From Pontibacter liquoris (GTDB taxonomy: Bacteria; Bacteroidota; Bacteroidia; Cytophagales; Hymenobacteraceae), in assembly GCF_022758235.1 (NCBI RefSeq), contig NZ_JALEBG010000002.1, positions 62,001 through 126,000 of the forward strand: a stretch of DNA of 64,000 bases, written 5' to 3'. The notes beneath the pieces were generated by a model. That model had not been told where the DNA came from. It saw only the letters and a list, made by a program, of their open reading frames with translations, and did no database searches. The translations under genes and the position numbers were made by a program. Below are positions 34,343-42,068 of the stretch, piece by piece; the first letter of the stretch is position 1, and each line of letters begins with the position of its first letter.

Positions 34343-35089
34343 TTATAGCTGGCTGTTGCGGATAGGCAGTGCCAGCGCCTTGGTCAGGTGTTTGCTGTAG
34401 AGTACCTTCTTCAGGGATTCAATGTGCCGGAGGCTGTGCGTGTCGGACCCCAGAAAGTCGACAAGCCCCTCGTCTATCAGCCGCTCGGCTACTTCTCTGG
34501 CCCCCGGCGAGTAATAGCCCGTGAGCGAGTTGAGGTTAAGCTGAAAAAGTACGCCAAGATCATGCAGGCCGGCCAGCTCCTCATACTTGCCATAAAAATA
34601 GGTATAGCGCTCCGGATGCGCCAGCACGGGCTGGTAGCCGTTGGCCTGCATCTGGAAAATGGCCTCGCGCAGGTTCATGGGTTCGTTCAGGAACGAAGTT
34701 TCGAACAGCAGGTAGTTGTCGCCAAAGGTGAGCAGTTCCTCCCCTTTCTCCAGTTTATCCAGCAGGCCTTCGTCCAGGTAGTATTCGGCGGCGCAGCCAA
34801 GTTCCATTTCGATTCCGGCTTCAAGTATGGCCTCCTGCAGCAGTTGCAGCCGCGCGCGTATGCCTTCGGGCGTGTTGCGGTAAAAGTCGCTCATCACGTG
34901 CGGCGTCATGATCAGTTTGCGGTAGCCCATGGCCTTTAGCGCCGTAATAAGTTCCAGCGAGCGTTCGGGGCTGTCAGCCCCGTCATCCAGGCCTGGCAGC
35001 ACATGCGAGTGCATGTCCACGCCGATGGCGCCGAGCGACTCCTGCTGTACCGGACTGCTACCAAATAGGTCCTGCAAAAACTTTATCAT
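34343..35089 (-). CDS. Tyrosine-protein phosphatase of the CpsB/YwqE PHP family
   Basis: A 248-residue metal-dependent phosphatase. PHP motifs: VDMHSHVLPGLDDGADSPE, KLIMTPHVM, GCAAEYYLDE, LLFETSF, PVLAHPERYTYF and FLGSDTHSL, giving the metal-binding histidines, aspartates and glutamate. Such proteins dephosphorylate tyrosine kinases that control capsule or exopolysaccharide export; in Bacteroidota they are common next to sugar genes. First gene of the run with the epimerase. Its start is divergent from acyl-CoA dehydrogenase. Confidence 0.92.
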   Translation of the reverse strand: MIKFLQDLFGSSPVQQESLGAIGVDMHSHVLPGLDDGADSPERSLELITALKAMGYRKLIMTPHVMSDFYRNTPEGIRARLQLLQEAILEAGIEMELGCAAEYYLDEGLLDKLEKGEELLTFGDNYLLFETSFLNEPMNLREAIFQMQANGYQPVLAHPERYTYFYGKYEELAGLHDLGVLFQLNLNSLTGYYSPGAREVAERLIDEGLVDFLGSDTHSLRHIESLKKVLYSKHLTKALALPIRNSQL

Positions 35090-35246
35090 TTCCTGCTGCT
35101 TCGCCTTTTTAAATGCCTGCTGGCGACAAGCCAGAGCAAACTAAATTCAAAATAACACAATAAATCAACCCTATCAAAATACTTACCCGCGCCAGCCCGG
35201 CAGGTTACATCCGGCACGTGACTGGGTGGCTTATTACCCGGAATAA

Positions 35247-35278
35247 ATTGGCTGATTCGAAGCAATTATATAGCTTTG
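35247..35278 (+). promoter_or_regulatory. Promoter of acyl-CoA dehydrogenase
   Basis: ATTG (35247-35250), 20-base spacer, TAGCTTTG (35271-35278), 57 bases before the ATG. Fits the Bacteroidota primary sigma pattern. Confidence 0.5.
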
Positions 35279-35335
35279 TAAACATCTGGTATTGTGTTGC
35301 CGTTATAACGCACGCAATACACCTACAAAACATAC

Positions 35336-36475
35336 ATGGAATTAAAACAAACTGAAAACCAACGCATGATAGCGGACATGATCCGCGACTTTGGCGCCAA
35401 ACATATTAAGCCTAAAATGCGCGAGTGGGACGACAGCCAGGAATTTCCGGTGGACGTGTTCAAGCAACTGGGCGAGCTGGGGCTGATGGGCGTACTGGTA
35501 CCTGCCGAGTATGGCGGCGCAGGATTCGGTTACCTGGAGTACGTTACAGCCATAGCCGAGCTGTCCAAAATCGACGGCTCGATCGGGCTTTCGATGGCGG
35601 CACATAACTCGCTTTGCACCGGCCACATTCTGCAGTTTGGCAACGAGGAGCAGAAAAAGAAATACCTGCCAAAGCTGGCAACAGCCGAGTGGATCGGCGC
35701 CTGGGGCCTGACAGAGCCTAACACCGGTTCGGATGCGGGCAACATGCGCACGGTAGCCGTGCCCGACGGCGACTACTGGGTAATTAACGGGGCCAAGAAC
35801 TTTATCACACATGGCAAGTCGGGCAATGTAGCGGTTGTGATTGTGCGCACCGGCCAAGTGGGTGACTCGCATGGCATGAGTGCTTTTATCATTGAAAAAG
35901 GCACAACGGGCTTTAACGCCGGCCGCAAAGAAGACAAACTGGGTATGCGCGCCTCCGAAACCACCGAGCTCATTTTCCAGGACTGCCGCGTGCACCAAGA
36001 CCAGATGCTGGGCAATGTGGGCGAGGGCTTTATCCAGGCCATGAAAGTGCTGGATGGCGGGCGCATCTCTATTGCCGCGCTGTCGCTGGGCATTGCGCAG
36101 GGCGCTTTTGAGGCGGCCCTGGCCTACTCGCAGGAGCGGCAGCAGTTTAACCAGCCGATCTCCAGCTACCAGGGCATCTCCTTCAAACTGGCCGACATGG
36201 CTACCGAAATCGAGGCGGCCTCGCTGCTGACCTACCAGGCAGCCGATATGAAGAACCGTGGCCTGAACGTGAACAAGGAGTCGGCGATGGCCAAGCTGTA
36301 TGCCTCGGAAGTAGCGGTGCGTACCGCAAACGAGGCCGTGCAGATATTTGGCGGCTACGGCTTTACCAAAGACTACCCTGCGGAGAAGTATTACCGCGAT
36401 GCCAAACTGTGCACCATTGGTGAGGGAACAAGTGAGATACAAAAACTTGTTATAGCCAGAGCCATCCTTAAATAA
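35336..36475 (+). CDS. Acyl-CoA dehydrogenase
   Basis: A 379-residue FAD flavoenzyme that makes the 2,3-double bond in acyl-CoA, beta-oxidation or branched-chain amino-acid breakdown. Motifs: GVLVPAEYGGAGFGYLEYV, WGLTEPNTGSDAGNMRT (FAD/substrate region), INGAKNFITHG, KLGMRASETTELIFQDCRV, GRISIAALSLGIAQGAFEAAL, QQFNQPISSYQGISFKLADM, and QIFGGYGFTKDYPAEKYYRDAKLCTIGEGTSEIQ, with the expected catalytic glutamate in the last stretch. Length is usual for the short/medium-chain class. Chain-length preference cannot be told. Monocistronic. Confidence 0.95.
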   Translation: MELKQTENQRMIADMIRDFGAKHIKPKMREWDDSQEFPVDVFKQLGELGLMGVLVPAEYGGAGFGYLEYVTAIAELSKIDGSIGLSMAAHNSLCTGHILQFGNEEQKKKYLPKLATAEWIGAWGLTEPNTGSDAGNMRTVAVPDGDYWVINGAKNFITHGKSGNVAVVIVRTGQVGDSHGMSAFIIEKGTTGFNAGRKEDKLGMRASETTELIFQDCRVHQDQMLGNVGEGFIQAMKVLDGGRISIAALSLGIAQGAFEAALAYSQERQQFNQPISSYQGISFKLADMATEIEAASLLTYQAADMKNRGLNVNKESAMAKLYASEVAVRTANEAVQIFGGYGFTKDYPAEKYYRDAKLCTIGEGTSEIQKLVIARAILK

Positions 36476-36488
36476 AACTGCTGTAAGC

Positions 36489-36519
36489 GCTTTTATAGGC
36501 TCTTTTGGCCTTTAAAAGC
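36489..36519 (+). terminator. Weak terminator after acyl-CoA dehydrogenase
   Basis: GCTTTTA/TAAAAGC stem of 7 bp with inner GGC/GCC and a 7-base loop; the T run on the plus strand is short. Confidence 0.35.
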
Positions 36520-36557
36520 AGGTAATTAACTGTTTGCGATAAATATTTAGGCAAATT

Positions 36558-36590
36558 GTTGATTTTGTAGCAAAACCTTATGTAAATTTG
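36558..36590 (+). promoter_or_regulatory. Promoter of rpsU
   Basis: GTTG (36558-36561), 21-base spacer, TAAATTTG (36583-36590), 34 bases before the rpsU ATG. Confidence 0.5.
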
Positions 36591-36623
36591 CAACCCTAAA
36601 TCCTAAGAGAAGCGAGAGATAAT

Positions 36624-36818
36624 ATGATCATTGTAAACGTAAAAGATAACGAGTCTGTAGACCGCGCGTTAAAAAGATTTAAAAAGAAATTTGAAAGAAC
36701 TGGTGTTCTGAAAGAGTTGAGAGCCAGAACGTTCTTCGAGAAGCCATCTGTATCTAAAAGAAAGCAGAAGGAGCGTGCCGCTTACAAGCAGCAGATGTAC
36801 GCCAACCTAAACTACTAG
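36624..36818 (+). CDS. rpsU: Small ribosomal subunit protein bS21
   Basis: A 64-residue basic 30S protein, near the platform and anti-SD site of the ribosome, needed for initiation. The whole length fits the family: MIIVNVKDNESVDRALKRFK, KKFERTGVLKELRARTFFEK, PSVSKRKQKERAAYKQQM. First gene of the conserved rpsU-xer-raiA block of Bacteroidota. In this phylum S21 is linked to the weak use of Shine-Dalgarno sequences. A perfect inverted repeat lies between its stop and the xer gene. Confidence 0.97.
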   Translation: MIIVNVKDNESVDRALKRFKKKFERTGVLKELRARTFFEKPSVSKRKQKERAAYKQQMYANLNY

Positions 36819-36844
36819 TCTTTCTACCAACATATCTTATTTTT

Positions 36845-36892
36845 CCATACTTTAGTATATCTGAGTTACTCATCAGGTATACTAAAGTATGG
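36845..36892. repeat. Long perfect inverted repeat over the xer start codon
   Basis: CCATACTTTAGTATA (36845-36859) is mirrored exactly by TATACTAAAGTATGG (36878-36892). CTGA/TCAG extends it inward past a T-G pair, leaving an 8-base loop. The right arm ends inside the ATG (36889-36891) of the recombinase gene. Confidence 0.9.
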
Positions 36893-37767
36893 ATCTGTTT
36901 TTTAAGTACCTTCAATACGAGAAGCGGTATAGCCCGCACACGCTTACCTCTTACCACACCGACCTGGGGCAGTTTGCCCGCTACCTGCAGGAGGTCTACC
37001 AAATTACGGATGCGGCCGAGGCCGACCACACTATCATCCGGTCGTGGCTGCTGACGCTGGTGCAGCAGCACATCAAACCCCGCTCCATTAATCGGAAAAT
37101 TGCCTGCTTGCGCTCCTACTACCGCTTTTTACTGGCCCAGCAACGCGTGCCGGTAAACCCCATGCTGCGCATCAAGGCGCCCAAAGCCTCTAAAAAGCTT
37201 CCGGGCTTTGTGCCGGAAGAGCCTTTTAACACCTTTCTCGACAGTTTTTCTTTTGAAGCCAATTTTGAAGGCCAGCGCGACCGCCTGATCCTGGAATTTC
37301 TATATGGCACGGGCATTCGTCTGGCCGAGCTGCTCCACATCGAACACACGGATATCGACACGCATGCCAAAACCGTACGCGTGCTGGGCAAAGGCAACAA
37401 AGAACGTATTGTGCCACTTAACGACTCGCTGCTGGAAAGTATAGCGGCCTACCTGGAGCATAAGAAAAGCGAATTGCCTGATAACAATTCCGGAAAGCTG
37501 CTCGTTACTAATAAAGCTCGTCCCCTTTATCCAAAGTTCGTTTATCGCGTTGTAAAAAAGTACATCAGCTTGGTTACCACATCAGAACATAATAGTCCGC
37601 ATGTGCTGCGACATTCTTTCGCAACCCACCTCCTCAACAAGGGCGCTGACCTGAACGCGATAAAGGATTTACTGGGGCATGCCAGTCTGGCGGCTACACA
37701 GGTATACACGCACAATTCCATCGAAAAGCTGAAACTCATTTTCGAAAAAGCGCATCCAAAAGCATAA
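36889..37767 (+). CDS. Tyrosine recombinase of the XerC/XerD family
   Basis: A 292-residue site-specific recombinase that should resolve chromosome dimers at dif. N-terminal SAM-like core-binding domain (FKYLQYEKRYSPHTLTSYHTDLGQFARYL, about residues 1-85). Catalytic domain with all expected residues: GTGIRLAELL (Arg), GKGNKERIVPL (Lys), SPHVLRHSFATHLL (His, Arg), LGHASLAATQVYTH (His and nucleophile Tyr). Start ATG 36889 lies within a long hairpin, which may limit translation. Position after rpsU and before raiA fits the conserved Bacteroidota block, so this is the chromosomal Xer protein, not a mobile-element integrase. Confidence 0.94.
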   Translation: MDLFFKYLQYEKRYSPHTLTSYHTDLGQFARYLQEVYQITDAAEADHTIIRSWLLTLVQQHIKPRSINRKIACLRSYYRFLLAQQRVPVNPMLRIKAPKASKKLPGFVPEEPFNTFLDSFSFEANFEGQRDRLILEFLYGTGIRLAELLHIEHTDIDTHAKTVRVLGKGNKERIVPLNDSLLESIAAYLEHKKSELPDNNSGKLLVTNKARPLYPKFVYRVVKKYISLVTTSEHNSPHVLRHSFATHLLNKGADLNAIKDLLGHASLAATQVYTHNSIEKLKLIFEKAHPKA

Positions 37768-37791
37768 GTTTAACCTTTAATTGCAAGCACT

Positions 37792-38091
37792 ATGAAGTTA
37801 CAAATGTATTCCGTCAACTTTGACGCCGACGAGCAGCTGAATTCTTTTATCCAGCAGAAGGTGAATAAACTGGAAACGTTCTATGACAGGATAGTAGACG
37901 GAGAGGTGTTCCTGAAGAATAATAACAAAGACGGCATTGATAACAAGACCGTGGAGATCCGGTTATTTGTGCCGGGCAGTACGCTCTTTTCCCAGGAAGA
38001 CGCCCCTTCGTTTGAGGCTGCCGCCGATGCTGCCGTTGAGGGAATGCGCCGCCAGCTGAAAAGGCACAAACAAAAGCAAATGACCCATTAG
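37792..38091 (+). CDS. raiA: Ribosome hibernation-promoting factor (RaiA/HPF short form)
   Basis: A 99-residue protein that binds the 30S decoding centre and silences ribosomes in stationary phase. Motifs: MKLQMYSVNFDADEQLNSFIQQKVNKLETFYDRI, VFLKNNNKDGIDNKTVEIRLFVPGS, EDAPSFEAAADAAVEGMRRQLKRHKQK. It lacks the long C-terminal dimerisation domain, so it is the short type. It begins 24 bases after the recombinase stop. A perfect bidirectional terminator follows it. Confidence 0.95.
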   Translation: MKLQMYSVNFDADEQLNSFIQQKVNKLETFYDRIVDGEVFLKNNNKDGIDNKTVEIRLFVPGSTLFSQEDAPSFEAAADAAVEGMRRQLKRHKQKQMTH

Positions 38092-38120
38092 CCGACACAA
38101 AGCTTCGGATATATAGTATA

Positions 38121-38160
38121 AAACAGAACGGCCTGCTAAAAGTAGCAGGCCGTTCTGTTT
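38121..38160. terminator. Bidirectional terminator between raiA and metK
   Basis: Perfect 18-bp stem with core ACGGCCTGCTA/TAGCAGGCCGT, loop AAAG, A-rich left and T-rich right arm ends. Confidence 0.92.
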
Positions 38161-38213
38161 TAGGTGGCATCAAAAGGCTTTTACCTGATGCGCTGTGTTT
38201 TGTGTCTGATAAA

Positions 38214-39518
38214 TTACAGGCTGAATTCCTGCTTGATTTTGTCTACGTAGTCCAGCTTTTCCCACGTAAAGGTTTCGAACTCCTTTACCTCCTTATGGCC
38301 ATTGCGGCTTATTTCCACTTGCTTCACTCCCGGCGTTCTGCCCATATGGCCGTAGGCGGCTGTTTCGGCAAAGATCGGGTTCTGCAGCCCATAGCGCTGC
38401 ACAATGGCATACGGACGCATGTCAAACAGCTTGCTCACCCTTTCAGCGATCTCGCCATCGTGCATTGTGTTGCCCTGCGCATCTTTTACATGGGTAGAGC
38501 CATAGGTAGTTACATACAGGCCAACAGGCTTTGCTACGCCAATGGCATATGCCACCTGCACCAGTACCTGATCGGCTACGCCGGCAGCTACCAGGTTCTT
38601 GGCAATATGGCGTGTGGCATAAGCGGCTGAACGGTCTACCTTAGAAGAATCCTTGCCCGAGAAGGCACCACCACCGTGGGCTCCTTTGCCGCCATAAGTA
38701 TCCACAATAATCTTACGACCTGTCAGGCCGGTATCGCCGTGGGGGCCACCGATCACAAATTTACCTGTCGGGTTAATATGATAGGTGATATCATCGTTAA
38801 ACAGCTTCTGTGTGCGCTCCGGCAACAACCGGAGTACCCGCGGCATCAGGATCTGGGCCACATCTTTTGAAATTTGTTGCACCATCTGCTCCTCGGCTGC
38901 ATTCTTGGCTTCGTTGCTGTCATTCTCCGGCAACACAAATTCGTCGTGCTGGGTGGAGATCACAATCGTGTCGATCTTTTCGGGCACGTGGTTGTCGCTG
39001 TAGCGAATGGTTACCTGCGATTTGGCATCGGGGCGCAGGTAGATCATCTCCTTGCCCTCTTTGCGGATGGCAGACAGCTCCTGCAGCAGTAAATGCGAAA
39101 TGCTGAGCGCCAGCGGCATATATTCGTTCGTCTCGTTTGTGGCATAGCCGAACATCATCCCCTGGTCACCGGCACCCTGGTCTTCGGGATTAGCCCGCTC
39201 TACGCCCTGGTTAATATCGCTGGATTGCTCATGTATAGCCGAGATCACCCCACAGGCATCTGCATCGAACTTGTATTCTGATTTTGTATAGCCAATGCGC
39301 TTGATCACATCGCGCGCCACTTTCTGCACATCTACATACGCATCGGTTTTCACCTCACCGCTCAACACGACCAAGCCTGTTGTCACCAGCGTTTCGCAAG
39401 CTACTTTCGACTGCGGGTCCTGCTTTAAGAATTCATCTAGCAGCGCATCAGAAATCTGATCGGCTACTTTATCCGGATGTCCTTCTGATACTGATTCAGA
39501 AGTAAATAAATAAGGCAT
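38214..39518 (-). CDS. metK: S-adenosylmethionine synthetase
   Basis: A 434-residue enzyme that makes SAM from methionine and ATP. Motifs: [24 protein letters not shown] (ATP/methionine site), [76 protein letters not shown] and [17 protein letters not shown]. Bacteroidota forms are somewhat longer than the E. coli 384-residue enzyme, as here. No SAM riboswitch was seen upstream. Monocistronic, ending at the shared terminator. Confidence 0.98.
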   Translation of the reverse strand: MPYLFTSESVSEGHPDKVADQISDALLDEFLKQDPQSKVACETLVTTGLVVLSGEVKTDAYVDVQKVARDVIKRIGYTKSEYKFDADACGVISAIHEQSSDINQGVERANPEDQGAGDQGMMFGYATNETNEYMPLALSISHLLLQELSAIRKEGKEMIYLRPDAKSQVTIRYSDNHVPEKIDTIVISTQHDEFVLPENDSNEAKNAAEEQMVQQISKDVAQILMPRVLRLLPERTQKLFNDDITYHINPTGKFVIGGPHGDTGLTGRKIIVDTYGGKGAHGGGAFSGKDSSKVDRSAAYATRHIAKNLVAAGVADQVLVQVAYAIGVAKPVGLYVTTYGSTHVKDAQGNTMHDGEIAERVSKLFDMRPYAIVQRYGLQNPIFAETAAYGHMGRTPGVKQVEISRNGHKEVKEFETFTWEKLDYVDKIKQEFSL

Positions 39519-39761
39519 TTGATTAGGGGTTTAGGTACAAAGTATAAACCAGCCGCACCATTGGGCAGCGATTACAAAGCTAAGACAATTCTAGCATACT
39601 TAAAATAATGGCCTCACAAGTATTAGGCCAACACCAGGATGCTCCCGCGCATACGGATTTGGCAGCAACTGAGATGCCCTGATTGCTTATTTCAGGCAGA
39701 AAACCTTTTATTAAAGGCCGCGTTTCAAAGGCATTTAACAATATTCTTTAAAGCTTTTTAC

Positions 39762-40565
39762 ATGAAACGGATTTTAACCCTCCTGATTATACTTACGCTC
39801 TTTTCCGGGCAAGCTTTTTGCCAGGACGACTCTCCTTATAAGACCAGCTTAAAAGTGGATGCCCCGGTGATTGTGGCCGGCATGGGGCTGAGCTACTATG
39901 GCTTAACCCTGATGATGGACAAAGAAGGACTTTCGGAAGCCCAGATCATGAACCTGCGGAAAAGCGACGTAAATGGCTTTGACCGCTTTTCAGCGGGCTG
40001 GCACTCTGACCAGGCAAAGAAAACCAGCGACATTCCCTTTTACAGCTCCTTTGCCGCCCCGGCGCTGCTGCTGCTCAACGACAACGTCCGCAGCAAAGCC
40101 GGACAGGTACTGGTGCTTTATGTAGAGACGATGGCAGTAACAGGCGCTATCTTTACGATGACGAATGGCAACGTGCCGCGCATTCGCCCCCTGGTCTATA
40201 GCAACGAGGTGGCGCTTTCTGATAAGAAAAAAGCGAACGCCCGGAATGCCTTCTTTGCCGGCCATACGGCTGCGGCGGCCAGTGCCTCTTTCTTTGCGGC
40301 CAAGATCTTTCATGACTTCAATGTGAGTTCCAGTGCCGAGCCCTATGTATGGGCGGCGGCGGCGGCCGTGCCGGCCACGGTGGGTTATCTGCGCCTGAAG
40401 GCGGGCAAGCACTTCCTGAGCGACAACCTGATCGGGTATGCGGTTGGGGCTGCCTCCGGTATACTGGTGCCGCAGCTGCACAAAAAAGCCAATAAGCGGG
40501 ACATCAGCCTGATCCCTGTCTCCTCGCCGGAGTATAACGGGGCAGTGCTGACGTATACTTTCTAA
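39762..40565 (+). CDS. PAP2-family phosphatase, secreted or membrane-linked
   Basis: A 267-residue protein from ATG 39762 (MKRILTLLIILTLFSGQAFCQ signal); the long upstream frame is not needed. Residues 60-200 have helices typical of PAP2. Catalytic motifs: PRIRPLVY, FFAGHTAAAASASFFAA (SGH-type with Ala at the first position) and YLRLKAGKHFLSDNLIGYAVG (R-x5-H-x3-D). PAP2 enzymes dephosphorylate lipid phosphates; this one may act in the envelope. The first motif is less perfect than in well-studied members. Convergent with the first SusD gene through a strong terminator. Confidence 0.87.
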   Translation: MKRILTLLIILTLFSGQAFCQDDSPYKTSLKVDAPVIVAGMGLSYYGLTLMMDKEGLSEAQIMNLRKSDVNGFDRFSAGWHSDQAKKTSDIPFYSSFAAPALLLLNDNVRSKAGQVLVLYVETMAVTGAIFTMTNGNVPRIRPLVYSNEVALSDKKKANARNAFFAGHTAAAASASFFAAKIFHDFNVSSSAEPYVWAAAAAVPATVGYLRLKAGKHFLSDNLIGYAVGAASGILVPQLHKKANKRDISLIPVSSPEYNGAVLTYTF

Positions 40566-40573
40566 GAGACACC

Positions 40574-40617
40574 ATAAAACAAAAGAGGCACTCAGTTGAG
40601 TGCCTCTTTTGTTTTAT
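40574..40617. terminator. Bidirectional terminator
   Basis: Perfect 21-bp stem with core GAGGCACTCA/TGAGTGCCTC and a 2-base centre, flanked by A and T runs, between PAP2 and the first susD. Confidence 0.93.
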
Positions 40618-40629
40618 ACTATGGTATGC

Positions 40630-42051
40630 TTAATAACCAGGGTTCTGCTCCAGTTTAGGGTTCGCCTGGATATCTACCTGAGGAATAGGAAGTATGGTTT
40701 TATTAGATCCATAGGCCTGAGCAGCGTTAGATCCGTTAGCAGGAATATCTTTCTTATTTCTAAGCAGATCGAACATTCCATGTCCTTCAAAGGCCAGTTC
40801 TCTTCTTCTTTCAAGCAGAATGGTATTAACAAGCGCATCCTTAGTAGGCACATCCAGCAGTGTAAGCTCTGTAGCACCGGCTCTCTTGCGAATTGAATTC
40901 AGCAGATCAAGCGCTTCCTGGCTCGGAAGATCGGATTGCTTGGCAAGCGCTTCGGCCTTGGTTAATACGACCTCAGCGTAACGGATAACAGGTACCCACT
41001 GGGTGTTATCTGTATACTTCAGCGTCCAGGCTTTTTTCTTGGCATCAATTGTTACCAGAGAGGCTTTACGCAGGTCGTTCAGCTCTTGCGCTCCAAACAG
41101 GTTCAGGTAAGGTGTTACCGAGATATCGCCGCGCTTAACCGGAGAGTAGTGCTGACCAAGCGAGTTGTTTGTATTAGGGTTATCCCCTTGGTTGTGCGCT
41201 ACAGAGAAGATCGACTCTTTTGTTGTGTAGTTAGTGAATATCGTAACAGGAGAAGGGTTAAGAACATAACCTCTTGCTTTTACTTTATCCGCATACTCAA
41301 TAGCCTTTGCATTATCGCCTTTATATAAATATAAACGCATTAACATTGCTTCAGCTGCACCCTGAGTGGCACGGGCAACATCTCCGAAGTTATTGCCGGC
41401 ACGCGTTGGAAGATTATCAGCACCAAATTTCAGGTCTTCCTCTATCTGAGCATATACCTGGGCAACAGTGCTTCTTGGTATCTGAGCCTCTGGAGAGAAT
41501 GCACTTGTAGCATCAAATGCTTTCAATGAGATCGGAATACCAGCGTGCGAACCATCAGCAGAGAACGTATAAGGCTGCGCAAACAGGTTAACCAGGTACC
41601 AGTGGTTTATCGCTCTGATAAATCTTGCTTCAGCTTCATACTGCTTAGCTAATACATCAGAAGGTACTTTGTCGCGGTTTGCTGCCAATGCCTGCATGAA
41701 CTGGTTAGCTGTATAGATCGCTCTATAACCGCCCGTCCACGCTGCCGTAACAGTACCGTCGTTCGATAATGTATTGAATAAGCCAATACCACCAAAGAAC
41801 GTGGCAGGATCTGTGTCAGCACCACGTACGTCTGAATAGATCAGCGCACGGCCACCCAGGAATTCAGCATTCTGGTTGTCGTCGTACATACCCACTACAG
41901 CTTTCTCGATCCGGTCAGGCGTAGAGAAAACAGCCTCCGGAGAAAAATTCTCTATTGGCTCTTTTTCGATTACGTCGCAAGACACTGAGGTAAAAGCAAG
42001 TGCTCCCAGCAAGAGTGACGCAGTAAAATTATTTTTTATTTTTTTGTTCAT
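40630..42051 (-). CDS. SusD/RagB-like nutrient-binding lipoprotein (pair 1)
   Basis: A 473-residue outer-membrane lipoprotein with lipobox SVSC-D. SusD family motifs: FSTPDRIEKAVVGMYDD, AEARFIRAINHWYLVNLFAQPY, ARATQGAAEAMLMRLYLYKGD, VIRYAEVVLTKAEALAK, and the C-terminal ERRRELAFEGHGMFDLLR with ILPIPQ and terminal NPGY. It works with the SusC partner encoded 17 bases upstream to bind nutrients and close the channel. Its substrate is not known. The nearby S9 peptidase and amidase suggest peptides rather than glycans, but this is inference. Confidence 0.94.
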   Translation of the reverse strand: MNKKIKNNFTASLLLGALAFTSVSCDVIEKEPIENFSPEAVFSTPDRIEKAVVGMYDDNQNAEFLGGRALIYSDVRGADTDPATFFGGIGLFNTLSNDGTVTAAWTGGYRAIYTANQFMQALAANRDKVPSDVLAKQYEAEARFIRAINHWYLVNLFAQPYTFSADGSHAGIPISLKAFDATSAFSPEAQIPRSTVAQVYAQIEEDLKFGADNLPTRAGNNFGDVARATQGAAEAMLMRLYLYKGDNAKAIEYADKVKARGYVLNPSPVTIFTNYTTKESIFSVAHNQGDNPNTNNSLGQHYSPVKRGDISVTPYLNLFGAQELNDLRKASLVTIDAKKKAWTLKYTDNTQWVPVIRYAEVVLTKAEALAKQSDLPSQEALDLLNSIRKRAGATELTLLDVPTKDALVNTILLERRRELAFEGHGMFDLLRNKKDIPANGSNAAQAYGSNKTILPIPQVDIQANPKLEQNPGY

Positions 42052-42068
42052 GGTTGTAATAAAATAAA

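Noticed and set aside
36889-37767. Xer gene as integrase of a mobile element
   Set aside because: Its place between rpsU and raiA is the conserved chromosomal position, and no attachment sites or cargo genes are present.
39519-39640. SAM riboswitch upstream of metK
   Set aside because: I looked for conserved SAM-aptamer motifs and saw none in the short leader.
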